From: Discostella pseudostelligera
Lineage: Eukaryota; Bacillariophyta; Thalassiosirophyceae; Thalassiosirales; Thalassiosiraceae
Length of the DNA: 17,389 nt
Direction of reading: 5' to 3'
NCBI GenBank assembly: GCA_036940085.1
Contig: JALLBK010000804.1
Span: 1 to 17,389 of the forward strand
Shown: positions 1 to 10,248 of the stretch, one piece after another
How positions within the stretch are numbered: the stretch's first letter is position 1
How the letters are laid out: the number at the start of each line of letters is the position of its first letter
Notes under the pieces: model-generated
Database searches by the model: none
What the model was told of the DNA's origin: nothing
Seen by the model: only the letters and a program-made list of their open reading frames with translations
Made by a program: the position numbers and the translations under genes

Positions 1-72
1 GTATGTAGCGTAAAAAAGGCCGGTAGCTTCGAAATTACAGGCCGGTAATTTCGAAGGTAGTTTCGAAGCTAC
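1..72. repeat. Triple TTCGAA palindrome cluster with inverted and direct repeats
   Basis: Three TTCGAA palindromes lie at 28-33, 50-55 and 62-67. The 16-mer GTAGCTTCGAAATTAC (23-38) is the near reverse complement of 57-72 (one mismatch). The block GGCCGGTA-xx-TTCGAA occurs twice in direct orientation, 22 bp apart (18-33 and 40-55). The strand could fold back on itself. It may be the inside end of a small inverted-repeat element cut by the window edge, or a cluster of binding sites upstream of the HA-repeat gene. The sequence does not decide between these. Confidence 0.55.
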
Positions 73-226
73 GGATCCTCCAAATTAGCTGTAACAGGTC
101 TTCGGGGTGCAAGATTTTTTCCCTGCGCACAAGCAGCAACAAAAGCACCACCAAAATCCCCCCTCGGGCCGCTCCATTTATTTTCTATTGACCCCCCCTC
201 CCCACACACAACCCACCAGCACCACC

Positions 227-2843
227 ATGGCGACGACGGCGGCCACCACCGCCGACAGTATTAGCAGCATCAATGCCATCCCCAAGACGTCAAAGACCAC
301 CCTCACCTTCAAATCGGACCTACGCAAATCGCAATTCGACTGTGTCCGTCCCTGCAGCGGCATTCTCCATGCCACCCGCATCTCATCATCTTGCACCCTT
401 TTATCATCCTCCCGTGAAGATCATGCCTATGCATGGATTTCCAGCTATGACACCATCGATAAAGCGTCCGCCCATCTTGCCAATTATGGCTTTGAACGCG
501 CCAATTCCGAATTCATCCCGTACTCGTCGAAGAGCAATTGGGTAACGAAATATCCACATGCCTTCCCCTATGTCAATTGCGATAATTTTGGGCATGTTAC
601 CGGATTTCCGTTCTGGAGTCCATTGGCCTCCAATGTTCTGGATATACCACCGGAAATTGTTCATGTGGCTATGCAGCCGTCGACTGCTGCCGCCATGATG
701 ACGATGCGAAGTGGTGGTGGTGGTGGTGGTGGTGGTGCGAGTAGTGACATGACAACAAAATCGGCAGCTGCAGCAACTAGTACCAGTGGTGGTTCTTGTG
801 GCGGCGGCAGCAGCAGCAGCAGCAATAATCATCGACTACCCAATGCACTGCTCACACACAATGAACGAAATCAACTTCACAAGGAGATCTACAATTATTT
901 CGTCTGGCTTTCCGATCAGGTGGAAGAAATGGAAACTACCGATCCTGGACGACGGTCAGTGAAGAAGGTTTGTGTCCATGCTTTGGAATTACGTGCGGTG
1001 GTGAAGAAGTTGGAGTCGGCTTTCAAGTTTGTTGGCAGCGGAAGTAGTACTGGTGGTAGTGGGCGGCCGTCGCATCAGCAGCAAAATCGGCAAAAGAAGG
1101 GACGCACCTCATCATCATCGACAGGCGATTCAAATCCCACGTCAACAACTCCTACCCTTCCACTACTAGAAGAATTGCTCGTGCATGAAATGGCCAGTCT
1201 GACAGCTGCCGAAGATGAGACTAAGAAACGATTGCGTGCCAAAGTCAAAGCTGAGAGTTCGTCGTCGGGGGGGGGATCGGTCTCATCGAAACGACAAAAA
1301 ATAGGAGACGAGAGAGACATCATCACTGCTGCCGCCGCTGCTGCTGGTACTTTGCATGCACATGATTTTGATACCATGTTCGATAAGCTTGTGGCCTACA
1401 AAGATCAGCATGGCAACACAAATGTGCCTGTGAACTTTGCACCGGATGCTCAGTTAAGTTATTGGGTTTCGGATTTGAGAATAATTAAGAAGGCGATCGA
1501 GAAGGACGATGGTACGAAGGATGCGGTTGGTGGAGATGCGACGATGCCTGTTGTTGACAACGAGTTGGAGGGCACGGACACAGCAGCACCCACAACTGAT
1601 GTGGCCACCACAACTTATGATCAGTCGGCGTCGTCTATTCAGTATCACGAGTATCTAACTCTCGAACAAATGCAACGTCTCGATTCCATCGGCTTTGATT
1701 GGACAAAATCACCTCACCAACCCAGCATTAGGCAGACAAAGTCTAAATCATGGGACGAACGCTTGAACGAACTCAAGGATTGGCGTGACACACATGGAGG
1801 TACATTCAATGTCCCTCGCACTTCCAGTCTAGGCGAATGGCTCCACAGTCAACGTGCACTTTACAGCAGGCGCGATGCCAGATTTATGGCCAAGAAGGCA
1901 CCTCGTATGGAGGCTTTGGGGTACGTTTTTGCTTTGCGTGAGAATAACTCTGTCAGCTGGGATGACCGGTTTCTTCAGCTTGTAGTATATTATGAGGAGC
2001 ATGGTACTTTTGATGTTCCGAGTCCAATACCTGAGGGAGAGGCATCCGGGAGTATGAAGAGTGGGGATTTGGATGATAGACAAAAATTCTACAAGTGGGT
2101 TTGCCGGCTTCACAATGAGTACAGAGGTACGATTGATCGTTCATGTATGAAATAATATCGGATCCTGAATATTCTAACATTCTTTGTCTTCACTTTTGAC
2201 AGCCTACCGGAAGGGAACATCGTCGAAACTGAATGCCGAACGTATAGACAAACTCAAGGGCATAGGTTTTGTATTTAAGGGTCCAAAGAATCGTGGTCGG
2301 CCGAGTGTTATGGGTAATAGTCCCGTTCCAAAACTTCCTTGGGAGAAGCGCATTCAGCAGTTGAAGGACTTTAAGGTTGATACTGGTCATTTGAACATTG
2401 ATCACAATTACAAGCACCGCTCAAATTTAGGTGGATGGGCCGCTGAAATAAGCAGGCTTTACTCGAATTGGAAAGCTGGACGGGAGGTGTTGTCCGAGGA
2501 GATGATTGCCAATTTTGATCATCTGCAGGAGTTGGGTTTTCAATTTAAGGTCTCGCCTCACTACGAGAGAAATCGCTCGTGGGAGGAAAGTTTTGCCGAG
2601 ATGCTCAAGCTCAAAGAGGAGAACAACTGGAAGTACAAGGCAGATTTGCGATTGGGGAAGTGGGTCCAAACTCAGCGTCAGCAGTACAAGTTGTGGAAAG
2701 ATGGAAAGAAGAGTTCATTAAATGAAGAGCGTATCGAGAAGCTTGAGCGTGCAGGATTTGAATGGACGTTGGCTCCAGGTTCCGGGAAGGAGGAAAATGA
2801 CGACGAAAAGGCCGAGGAAGTTGTTGTTGAAGGCTTCGTCTAA
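227..2843 (+). CDS. HA-repeat (helicase-associated domain) protein, two exons
   Basis: Spliced CDS is 227-2126 joined to 2203-2843, 846 residues. The start is the ATG at 227 in a strong context (CACCACCATGG); the open frame extends upstream to 107 but has no earlier ATG. Five HA-type repeats (family PF03457) fill the C-terminal half: about residues 378-492 (interrupted by a ~50-residue acidic Thr/Ala-rich insert), 508-570, 577-658, 678-747 and 758-824. Each opens with a W-(D/E)-x-R/F type motif, has a central W-V/W-L block before Q/R-x-x-Y, and ends G-(F/Y)-x-(F/W). The intron falls inside repeat 3, and splicing restores its WV...EYRAYRKG core. Residues 1-190 match no family I recognise. The region between is low complexity (Gly, Ser, Ala runs). 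There is no helicase core, Walker A or DEAD box. HA repeats are presumed to bind nucleic acid in bacterial helicases; the role of stand-alone arrays is unknown. Both the fold and the exon structure are well supported. Confidence 0.87.
711..737. repeat. (GTG)9 microsatellite, poly-Gly in the HA-repeat protein
   Basis: Nine perfect GTG units, read in the coding frame as a run of glycines. Followed within 100 bp by further Gly/Ser codon runs. A slippage-prone in-frame tract. Confidence 0.9.
2127..2202 (+). other. Intron 1 of the HA-repeat gene (76 nt, phase 1)
   Basis: Donor GTACGA follows AGAG, and the acceptor is CTTTTGACAG. A branch-point-like CTAAC lies at 2174-2178. The unspliced frame stops at 2153-2155. 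Removing the intron joins two halves of HA repeat 3 in frame, which is the strongest evidence for it. Confidence 0.9.
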
Positions 2844-3102
2844 CAAGGTTTCTTCATTTGACGCAATAATAGTCTTCATAGCAACACCGAGACAAACTTA
2901 AATTGCGTTTATTTACATCATCATTATCTCCACACTTCAGCTCGTCTTGATAATGGTGTCGATTGTGGTAGACGGCTCGGTACGACACTTCTACCAAATA
3001 CATCATGATGACTTGGGCCTCCATATCTTGGCTCATACAGGAATAGATATCGATTAACGCTGCCATACTGTTCCAGCTCGTGGCGTTTCCTAATATGACC
3101 AG
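2844..3102. other. Convergent 3' spacer between the HA-repeat and NAGS-like genes
   Basis: 259 bp between two stop codons on opposite strands. Short open frames occur on the minus strand, but none resembles a GNAT acetyltransferase. This limits how far the NAGS-like gene could extend. Confidence 0.7.
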
Positions 3103-6100
3103 CTACCATTCAATCAGGCCTCCAGCGGTTACTCCATCGGCAACACTGAAATCATCATTCCAGTCTTCGGGATGAGGTGCCTCGTAGTCATCCTGGCTAA
3201 TACATGTTCCGAAACCTCTCCGTGCAGTGAATAACTCCTCGAGCAAAGCTCCATCCTCTGAGTCTATGATGTGAGCTCTCTCCACGCCACGTTCGATAGC
3301 CCTAGAGAGGAGACAAAAAGTGAATTAAGTGCATGTCATCTTTGTACTGATTCTCGCAAATCCAATATATACTCACATGCTCGCCCATCCCATTTTGAGA
3401 AGCATAGATTGTTGATCACGATCAAGATTGTTGTCCAAGTAGAGAATATTATCCCAATGTGGAAAACCAGTCTCTGAGTTTACATGAAGCCCGTAGTGGA
3501 GTAGTATCTGAAGAGCATTACCTTTCGTCATCATTTGAATTCTTTGCTTACGGTTAGCGTCAGTGCTGCCGCGCAATATCATGGGGTTAGTTGCGAAGTA
3601 AACGAGCTTAGACGCCTCAAGAGCCCCTGCTGTGAATGCGGCCAAGGCTTCGGAGTGAATGTTCAAAGCATTGCCACTCGTTGAGAACCCCAATGGAGTG
3701 AGAAGAACTACATCATTCCTTGCCAGGAACGAATGTATTCGATCTGTTTGCAACGTCTTTGGATATCCAGTGTGCTACATCGATAATATAGATATGAGAT
3801 GACTTCAGATATGATCTGTTCATATTTATGCTCAGTGTCTCACCTGATAATCCACACCGTCAATGACACCAAATTTCTGTGCAGTTATAAAACAGCCACT
3901 GACCACATTACAGTCAGCACCTTTGTTCCGCAAGCAGCGGTTCAGGAGCCGCTCTACCTCAAATCGACAGAACCCCGCTTCTTCTTCAAGAATTCGAAGT
4001 GTCTCTGCGTCAGTAACTCGAACTCCCACCTTGGAATATTGATCGACACCAGCAGCATTTCTTCCGCGGAGATTCTCTAATCGTTGCAAGATTTGCTTTC
4101 TGCAGCCCACACAAATCACTATCTTCATTCCAAAGAGATAGGTTAGTGATATGTCATCCATAACACTATTGAACCGTACCTGATTGCTGATCAGGTCTCC
4201 AGGTATGTGGTACACGATAGTAGAATGGCGATGGTTAACAATGTATGGAGATGAATCACGCAATAAGGATACAAATGGATATTCTGTTGGAAACCAACAA
4301 CTCTCTGCAACATCATCAACCGACAAGTTCGCCGTAAAAGGGGATTTCTTAGGATCAAAGCTCATCGAGACGATATCCAATTCTTTAACGTCAGTGGCGA
4401 GAGAGTCGGAGCCACTTTCTTTCATGTTGGCGCCCGATGAAGTAGGCTCCGAGGTGTCCGACTTCTGCGGTAGATTGATTTCGGTTCTTAATTTTTCCGT
4501 GGGGTCAGCCGGAACTTTGCCCTGAACATTGCGGTCTTTCCTCAATTCGGCGAGGCGTTCTTCTAGCTTCGACTCCAACAAATGGTTGAATTTCTCCATT
4601 AATTTGTCCTCGTCCAATTGAGTCCTCTTGCTTCCCAAATTTTCTTCCTCGTTAAACCTTTCAATCCAACGAGCTTCGTCAAACACTCTCGCTCGATCTC
4701 TCTCGGCATCTCGTTGTTCTTGTTCCTCTTTCAATTTCAGTTTGGCTAAAGCTATTTCATCGGCGAGTCGTCTTTCAAGGAAACGGACGTCTTTCATAAG
4801 TGTCGCCTCCAACTTTGACGCCCTCTTCTCAGCGGCAGCCTTGTCACGAGCTGCAATGACTAGTAACTCCTTTGTCTCTCGTCTTTCTTCCTCTATTTTT
4901 CTTAATTGGTCAGCAAGCTTGCGTTCTGCATCAGCTAATAAGGAAGCCACTCTTGCTTTTTCTCGAATGAGGTTCGTCGTTTCCTCTGCAATGCGCTCAT
5001 TTTCGTCTCCAAGATTGCTCGGGACCATAAAATTATTTGCTTGCTCGGTGACAGGTTCCCTTTCCTCCCTGAGTGGTGTTTTCATATCGCCACGCCTCTT
5101 AATATCGATATTGTCGGCGCCGAGCCCATAAACTCGTGACGAGGCAGTGCCGTAAAACGATTCGCCAGTCCAAATATTTTTTGGCTGCTTGACTTGACGA
5201 AATGATTCATTTCTCTCTTCTTGGGACGAATAGCTTTCATCTTTCCAACTATCAAGATCAATAAAGCCATCAACAATATCCAGTGTTTTCGGAGTGGGTC
5301 TAACTTTGGGCGGCGTGAACGCCTTTGGGGTGAAAGATCCTCCTGTTCCTATTGTTTTTGGTGGAGGCGATTGCCAGTCTATGGAAGACCGATCAGAGGC
5401 CCTTGGCTGCAGAATTTTAGCCATGCCATTCCTGTCTTCCTCGCTACTATCGAAATCTTCAACGAGCGCGTCGACAACTTTATCAACCTCATCACGATAG
5501 ATCAAATCATCATCCACTGTTTCGGGATAATTATTTGATTTGTCCGCAAGGAGATCAGGTGTCTCGATGTTGAATGATCCAGAAGACTTTTCACCAAACC
5601 TACTTGACAATTGACTATCTCCGAAGACCGAACCCTTCAATGGGGCTTTCAGTGGGGGAGGAGATGCCGTCGTATCATCCATCAATTCGTCGCCATCTAC
5701 TAGACGAGGTGTATCGGCATCAATCGGTGACTTCAAAGGTGGTAGAGTACCAATTGCAGCTCCACCGGCCCCCTTCAATTGTGTTGGGAAACCACCTTTA
5801 CCTTTTGCACTGAACGAGTTCAACTCGACACTCTTCGAGGGGCTTGAAGTAAACCCTGACTTTTTCATGAAGGGCAGAGTCCCTCCGCCCATACCACCGG
5901 TTTTGGGGTTGCCCACTAGTTCTTTGTCGAATTTCGGTAGCAGCGACTTAACGCTCAAGTTCCCACTCTTAACAGGCGGCGATGCTGTTTCATCGGGATC
6001 TAACGATTGTTGCACGAAAGCGAATTCAGTCTCAGCATTCGCACCAGATGTTTGCGTACCCTTAAGCGTCATAGGCGGTGGCGGAAATGACATGCTCTTC

Positions 6101-9100
6101 GATTTCATCTCACCAATTGCCAACCCTTTCTTTAGTCCGTCCAGATTTGGCAGTGTCATTGTGCCGGTTTTGGCTTTCATCTCACCAATTCCTCCCTTTA
6201 GTGATGCAATAGACTTGTTCGATATGCCCAACATATCTGACGATTTCGTCCTCCCAACTACAGCGCCCTTCATGGCGTGTAGCGTCGGATGAGACGTCGA
6301 CGTATCGTTCGTCGTGTCTTCCGCTAGTGAGCCGCCAACTGCCAAAGGATCAGATGTTTGCGTGCCCTTGAGTGTCTGGGGTGACAGCGGAAATGGAGTG
6401 CTCTTTGATTTCAACGCGCCAAATGCTAAACCGTTCTTTAGCCCATCCACATTAGGAAGTGAAAATGATGCGGTGCCAGTTTTGGCTTTCATCTCACGGG
6501 CTCCTCCTTTATCCGACGGTTGCAAAGACTTTTTCATTGGGCCCAACATGTCTTTTGTAGCTCCAAAGGTCGAGCCCTTCAACGGGGCTTTCGGGAATGG
6601 AGGAGTTGATATTATACCAATCGTCGTTATAGCATCTGTCGTTGTAGCAACTGACGTCGTAGCATCCGTCGTTGTAGCATCCGTCGTTCTTATGTCGTCA
6701 TCGTCCAACCGAGTTGTATCGCCGTTGGTCGGTGACTTCAAAGGCGGTGGAGGGAAACCCTTGCCAATCGATGCATCCCCAACTCCGACACCCTTCAATT
6801 GAGTTGGAAAACCACCTTTACCTTTTGCGCTGAACGAGCTCAGTTCAACAGTTTTTGAAGGGCTTGATATGAACGGAGACTTTTTCATAAAGGGCAGAGT
6901 CCCTCCCACAACGCCATTGGATTTGGGGTTGCCAACTGATTCTTTGTCAAATTGTGGAAGTTGTGACCTATTACTTAAGTTCCCACTCTGAACCACCGGC
7001 GATGCCGTTTTATCTGGTTCTGACGATTGTTGTATGAAGGTAGATTCAGTCTCAACATTCGCACCAGGTGCTTGAATGCCCTTGAGTGCCTGAGGTGGCA
7101 TCGGAACTGGAATACTCTTCGATTTCAGCTCACCAAATGACAACCCTTTCTTTAGTCCGTCCAGATTTGGCAGTGTCGTTGTGCCGGTTTTGGCTTTCAT
7201 CTCACCAATTCCTCCCTTTAGTGATGCTAAAGACTTCTTCATGGGGCCCAGCATGTCTGGCGTTTTCGTTGTTCCCAATACCGCACCCGTCATGGCATCT
7301 ATTGACGGAGAAGGAGTCGTCGACGCATCGTTCGTCATGTCATCCGGCGGTGGGTCTCCTTTATTCAGTGGTTGCAAATACTTCTTCATTTCGCCCAACA
7401 TGTTTGACGATTTTGTAGCTCCAACGATCGATCCCTTCAACGGTGCTGTTAGGAATGGAGGAGATGACATCTTAGCATCCGTCGTCGAAGCATCCGTCGA
7501 TATTTTGCCATCGTCTAACCGAGTTGTATCGTCATTGATCGGTGACTTCAAAGGCGGTGGAGGGAAACCTTTGCCTATCGTTGTTCCATCGGCCCCCTTC
7601 AATTGTGTTGGGAAAGCACCTTTACCTTTTGCGCTGAACGAGCTCAAGTCGACGCTCTTCGAGGGGCTTGATGTGAACGGAGACTTTTTCATAAAGGGCA
7701 AAGTCCCTCTGCCCACACCACCGGTTTTGGGGTTGCTAATTAATTGTTCGTCGACTTTTGGCGGTGGTGACGTATCACTCAAGGTCCCACTCTCAACCGG
7801 CGGCGTCATTGATGGCTTATTTGAAGCCAATTCAGTCTCAACATTACCAGTTGCTCGAAAGCCCTTGAGAGCCAGAGGCGATGGTGGAAAAGTAGTACTC
7901 TTCGATTTCAGCTCACCAAATGACAACCCTTTCTTTAGTCCGTCCAGATTTGGCAGTGTGGTTGTTCCGGTTTTTGCTTTCATCTCACCAATTCCTCCCT
8001 TGAGTGATGAAAAAGATTTGTTCATTGGGCCCAACATGTCGGACGATTTCGTAGTCCCAAAGACCGCACCCTCCATACCTTTTAGTGACGAAGGAGTCGT
8101 CGATGCATCGTTTGTCATGTCATCCGCGGGTGTGTCGTCAACTGCCAAACGATCAGGTGATTGCGTGCCCTTGAGTGGCTGAGGCGGCAGCGGAAATGGA
8201 GTGATCTTCGAATTCAACTCGCCAAACGCCATACCTTTCTTAAGTCCATCCGCATTAAGAAGTGAAAACGATGCGTTGCCAGTTTTGGCTTTCATCTTAC
8301 CAATTCCACCGTTATCCAGTTTCTGCAATGACTTCTTCATTGGGCCCAACATGTCTGAGAATTTTGTAGCTCCAGGGACCGAGCCCTTCAATGGTGATTT
8401 CAGGAATGGAGGAGATGATATCGTAGCATCCATCTTAGTTGCATCCGTCGATATTTCGCCACCAGTCGATTGGGGTGTATCGGCATCGATCGGTGACTTC
8501 AACGGGGGTGGAGGCAACCCTTTGTCTATCGCTGCACCTCCAACTCCAACAATACCTTTTGCGCTGAGCGGATTCAATTCGGCAATCTTCGAAGGGCTTG
8601 AAATAAATCCCGACTTCTTCATGAAGGGCAGAGTTCTTCCTACAACACTTCCGCTTTTTGCGACGCCAACCGCTTGCTTATCTATCTGGCTGATTTTCGG
8701 TAGCAGGGACTTATTACTCAAGCTCCCGACGTCTCCCGGTGGCGATTTTGTCGTAATATCTGGATTGGGCGATTTCTTCATGGATGGCGATTCAGTTTCA
8801 ACATTTGGACCCGATGTTTGCGTGCCCTTGAGATTCATAGGCGGTGGTGGAAATGACATGCTCTTTGATTTCATCTCTCCAAATGCCAAACCCTTCTTTA
8901 GTCCATCCATCTTTGGCAGTGGAACAGTGGTGCCGGTGTTGGCTTTCATCACACCAACTCCTCCTTTCTCCAGTGGCGTAAAAGATTTCTTCAATGAACC
9001 TAACATGTTGGGTGATTTTTTAGCCTCAATGACCATGCCCTTCACTGGGAAATCCCACAACGATAAGGGAGACTTTGGGGTTGTTGAAGTCTTTCCTAGT

Positions 9101-10248
9101 GATATTTCGCCACCTGCCTTCCCGAACGAGTTAGATTCGATTGACATCTTCGATGGTGGTGGAGGAGGAAACCCTTCGCTCATGACACTACTTTTCAAGG
9201 GCGATATCAATGGCTGCGCAGAGATCTTTCCTGATATACCCATGCCCTTGCTTAAATTTGTCTCTGCAACTGGTCCGGACACTCCCTTCGAATTCGAAAA
9301 TAATGTTTGACCAATACTCGCAATTGCTTTTGTTGCTGCTCCCTTGAGTATATCAACATTATTATTTGGAGTCGTATCGAGTTGCTGCAAATCTTTGCTC
9401 TTGTCATCATTTTCACCGACACCATTATTGCTGATAGTCATATCACCACTGATGCTACCGGTATTGGGCAATGAAGTAAAATAAGGAACATGCTTTGGAA
9501 CTCCAACTCCTTCTGCTGCTGCTGCTGCTGCTGCTGCCTCCAATACTTCCGAATCCAACATGCTCGAATCTGTATTCCCCTCAGACAAACCATCCGTCCA
9601 TGCCTCAGTTGCTTTATTCATAAATGTTTCAATAGCATCCACACCATCAATTCCATTATTTTCGTCACTAGCAATCATTGTTGTTGGTGGCGAAGACGTT
9701 TGTATGAGGGCATTGGCAATATCCATAATTGCCGCTTCATCTGCACCGATATTGCTATCGCCATTGTCGTCGCCATTGTTTGAATGTTCATTGTTATCGT
9801 CTGATACCATTGCGGAGAGTGTTGGATATACCAGCATTGATTTGGATCCGATGATAGTGTCATGAATATGCCGCCCTTGCTTTTGATGACGTCGAATAGT
9901 TGGGATAGAAAGCGTCCATGGAAGCACGTGTGGCACACAATGAAACATCGCAATAATGACGACGACCACAAGATTAGATTTATTTGCGATGGAATGCTGC
10001 CGCAAAGTGTGGTGGAGGTAGCGACGGTGGCAGTGGCAGTGGCGGCATTTGGACGACGACGACGACGACGACGTCGGCGACAAAGTTCTTATCGTCGTCG
10101 ACGACACAGCTGCTTCTGCTGCTCGAAGCCTGGTCCTTCTTCTTGTCAGTGTTGCCATTGGTGCAGGATGCGGCGTCGATGGAAGTGTAAAGTGTGCTCG
10201 ACAATACGTTGTAGTCGTGACCATGGCTATGGCGGCGGCGGCGGCCAT
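3103..10248 (-). CDS. Giant repeat protein fused to NAGS-type amino-acid-kinase domain, GNAT absent
   Basis: Spliced CDS is complement of 3103-3301, 3377-3774 and 3844-10248: 2333 residues. The start ATG at 10248 has a good context (CACCATGG). Order: basic Ser/Thr/Ala-rich N-terminus with poly-Ser; one hydrophobic stretch near residues 93-111; an Asn/Asp-rich acidic stretch about 150-270; a tandem repeat array about 410-1545 with FPPPPLKSP, PFMKKSP, DMLGPMKKSL and GLKKGLxFGE motifs; a charged coiled coil about 1741-1906; an AAK domain from about 1985 to the end. The AAK assignment rests on NAGS signatures in the right order: YPFVSLLRDSSPYI, RVTDAETL, CNVVSGCFITAQ, GVIDGVDYQHTGYP, LLTPLGFSTSGNALN and SEDGALLEELFT. 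In bacterial ArgA this half binds arginine and the following GNAT domain makes N-acetylglutamate. Here the protein stops about 30 residues after the arginine-site region, so synthase activity is unlikely. The long N-terminus could target a plastid or membrane; that is inference. An alternative start (for example Met near 102) cannot be excluded. Confidence 0.82.
3302..3376 (-). other. Intron 2 of the NAGS-like gene (75 nt)
   Basis: Donor GTGAGT and acceptor CTCTCTAG on the minus strand. Splicing joins GWASM to AIERGVERAHIIDSEDGA, restoring the NAGS motif that precedes the arginine-site region. Unspliced, the frame stops at 3373-3375. Confidence 0.9.
3775..3843 (-). other. Intron 1 of the NAGS-like gene (69 nt, phase 0)
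   Basis: Donor GTGAGA follows VDYQ, and the acceptor GATGTAG precedes HTGYP. The joined DGVDYQHTG motif is the conserved NAGS/ArgA sequence. Unspliced, the frame stops at 3832-3834. Confidence 0.92.
5615..9018 (-). repeat. Coding super-repeat array (A-B-A modules, four units)
   Basis: Two module types recur. Module A (MLGxMKKSL, GxGEMKAKTG, LPNLDGLKKGLxFGE, LKG) begins near 9018, 8365, 8050, 7408, 7265, 6557 and 6241. Module B (TLPFMKKSPF, SSPSK, FSAKGKG, PPPPLKSP, PLKG) lies near 8380-8665, 7425-7715, 6565-6910 and 5625-5890. They alternate as A-B-A', giving three full units plus a final A-B, with period about 0.8-1.0 kb. Odd-numbered A copies resemble each other more than neighbouring even copies. 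Near-identical DNA (for example from 6121 and from 7141) points to recent unit duplication. The A module near 7408 is truncated. Confidence 0.9.
9513..9537. repeat. (CTG)8 microsatellite, poly-Ala in the NAGS-like protein
   Basis: Perfect CTG/CAG run of 25 nt, read on the minus strand as GCA alanine codons in the acidic N-terminal part of the protein. Confidence 0.85.
10052..10073. repeat. (GAC)7 microsatellite, poly-Ser in the NAGS-like protein
   Basis: Perfect GAC/GTC run of 22 nt, read on the minus strand as TCG serine codons about 60 residues after the start. Confidence 0.85.

Noticed and set aside
227..2843. HA-repeat gene as a DNA/RNA helicase
   Set aside because: No Walker A, DEAD/DEAH or other core helicase motif is present; only the associated repeats are.
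2854..3109. Minus-strand open frames after the NAGS-like stop as a possible GNAT exon
   Set aside because: No GNAT motif (acetyl-CoA binding R/Q-x-x-G-x-G/A) in either frame, and no splice site joins them convincingly.
4165..4185. Donor-like CAATCAG|GTACGG on the minus strand inside the AAK domain
   Set aside because: Reading straight through keeps the NAGS alignment (IPGDLI...FNSVMDDISL, then a GMKIVI strand) in frame, so no intron is needed.
7181..9310. Long plus-strand open frames (333 and 369 residues) opposite the repeat array
   Set aside because: They mirror the low-stop composition of the repeats on the other strand, and their repetition tracks the minus-strand modules exactly. They are antisense shadows.
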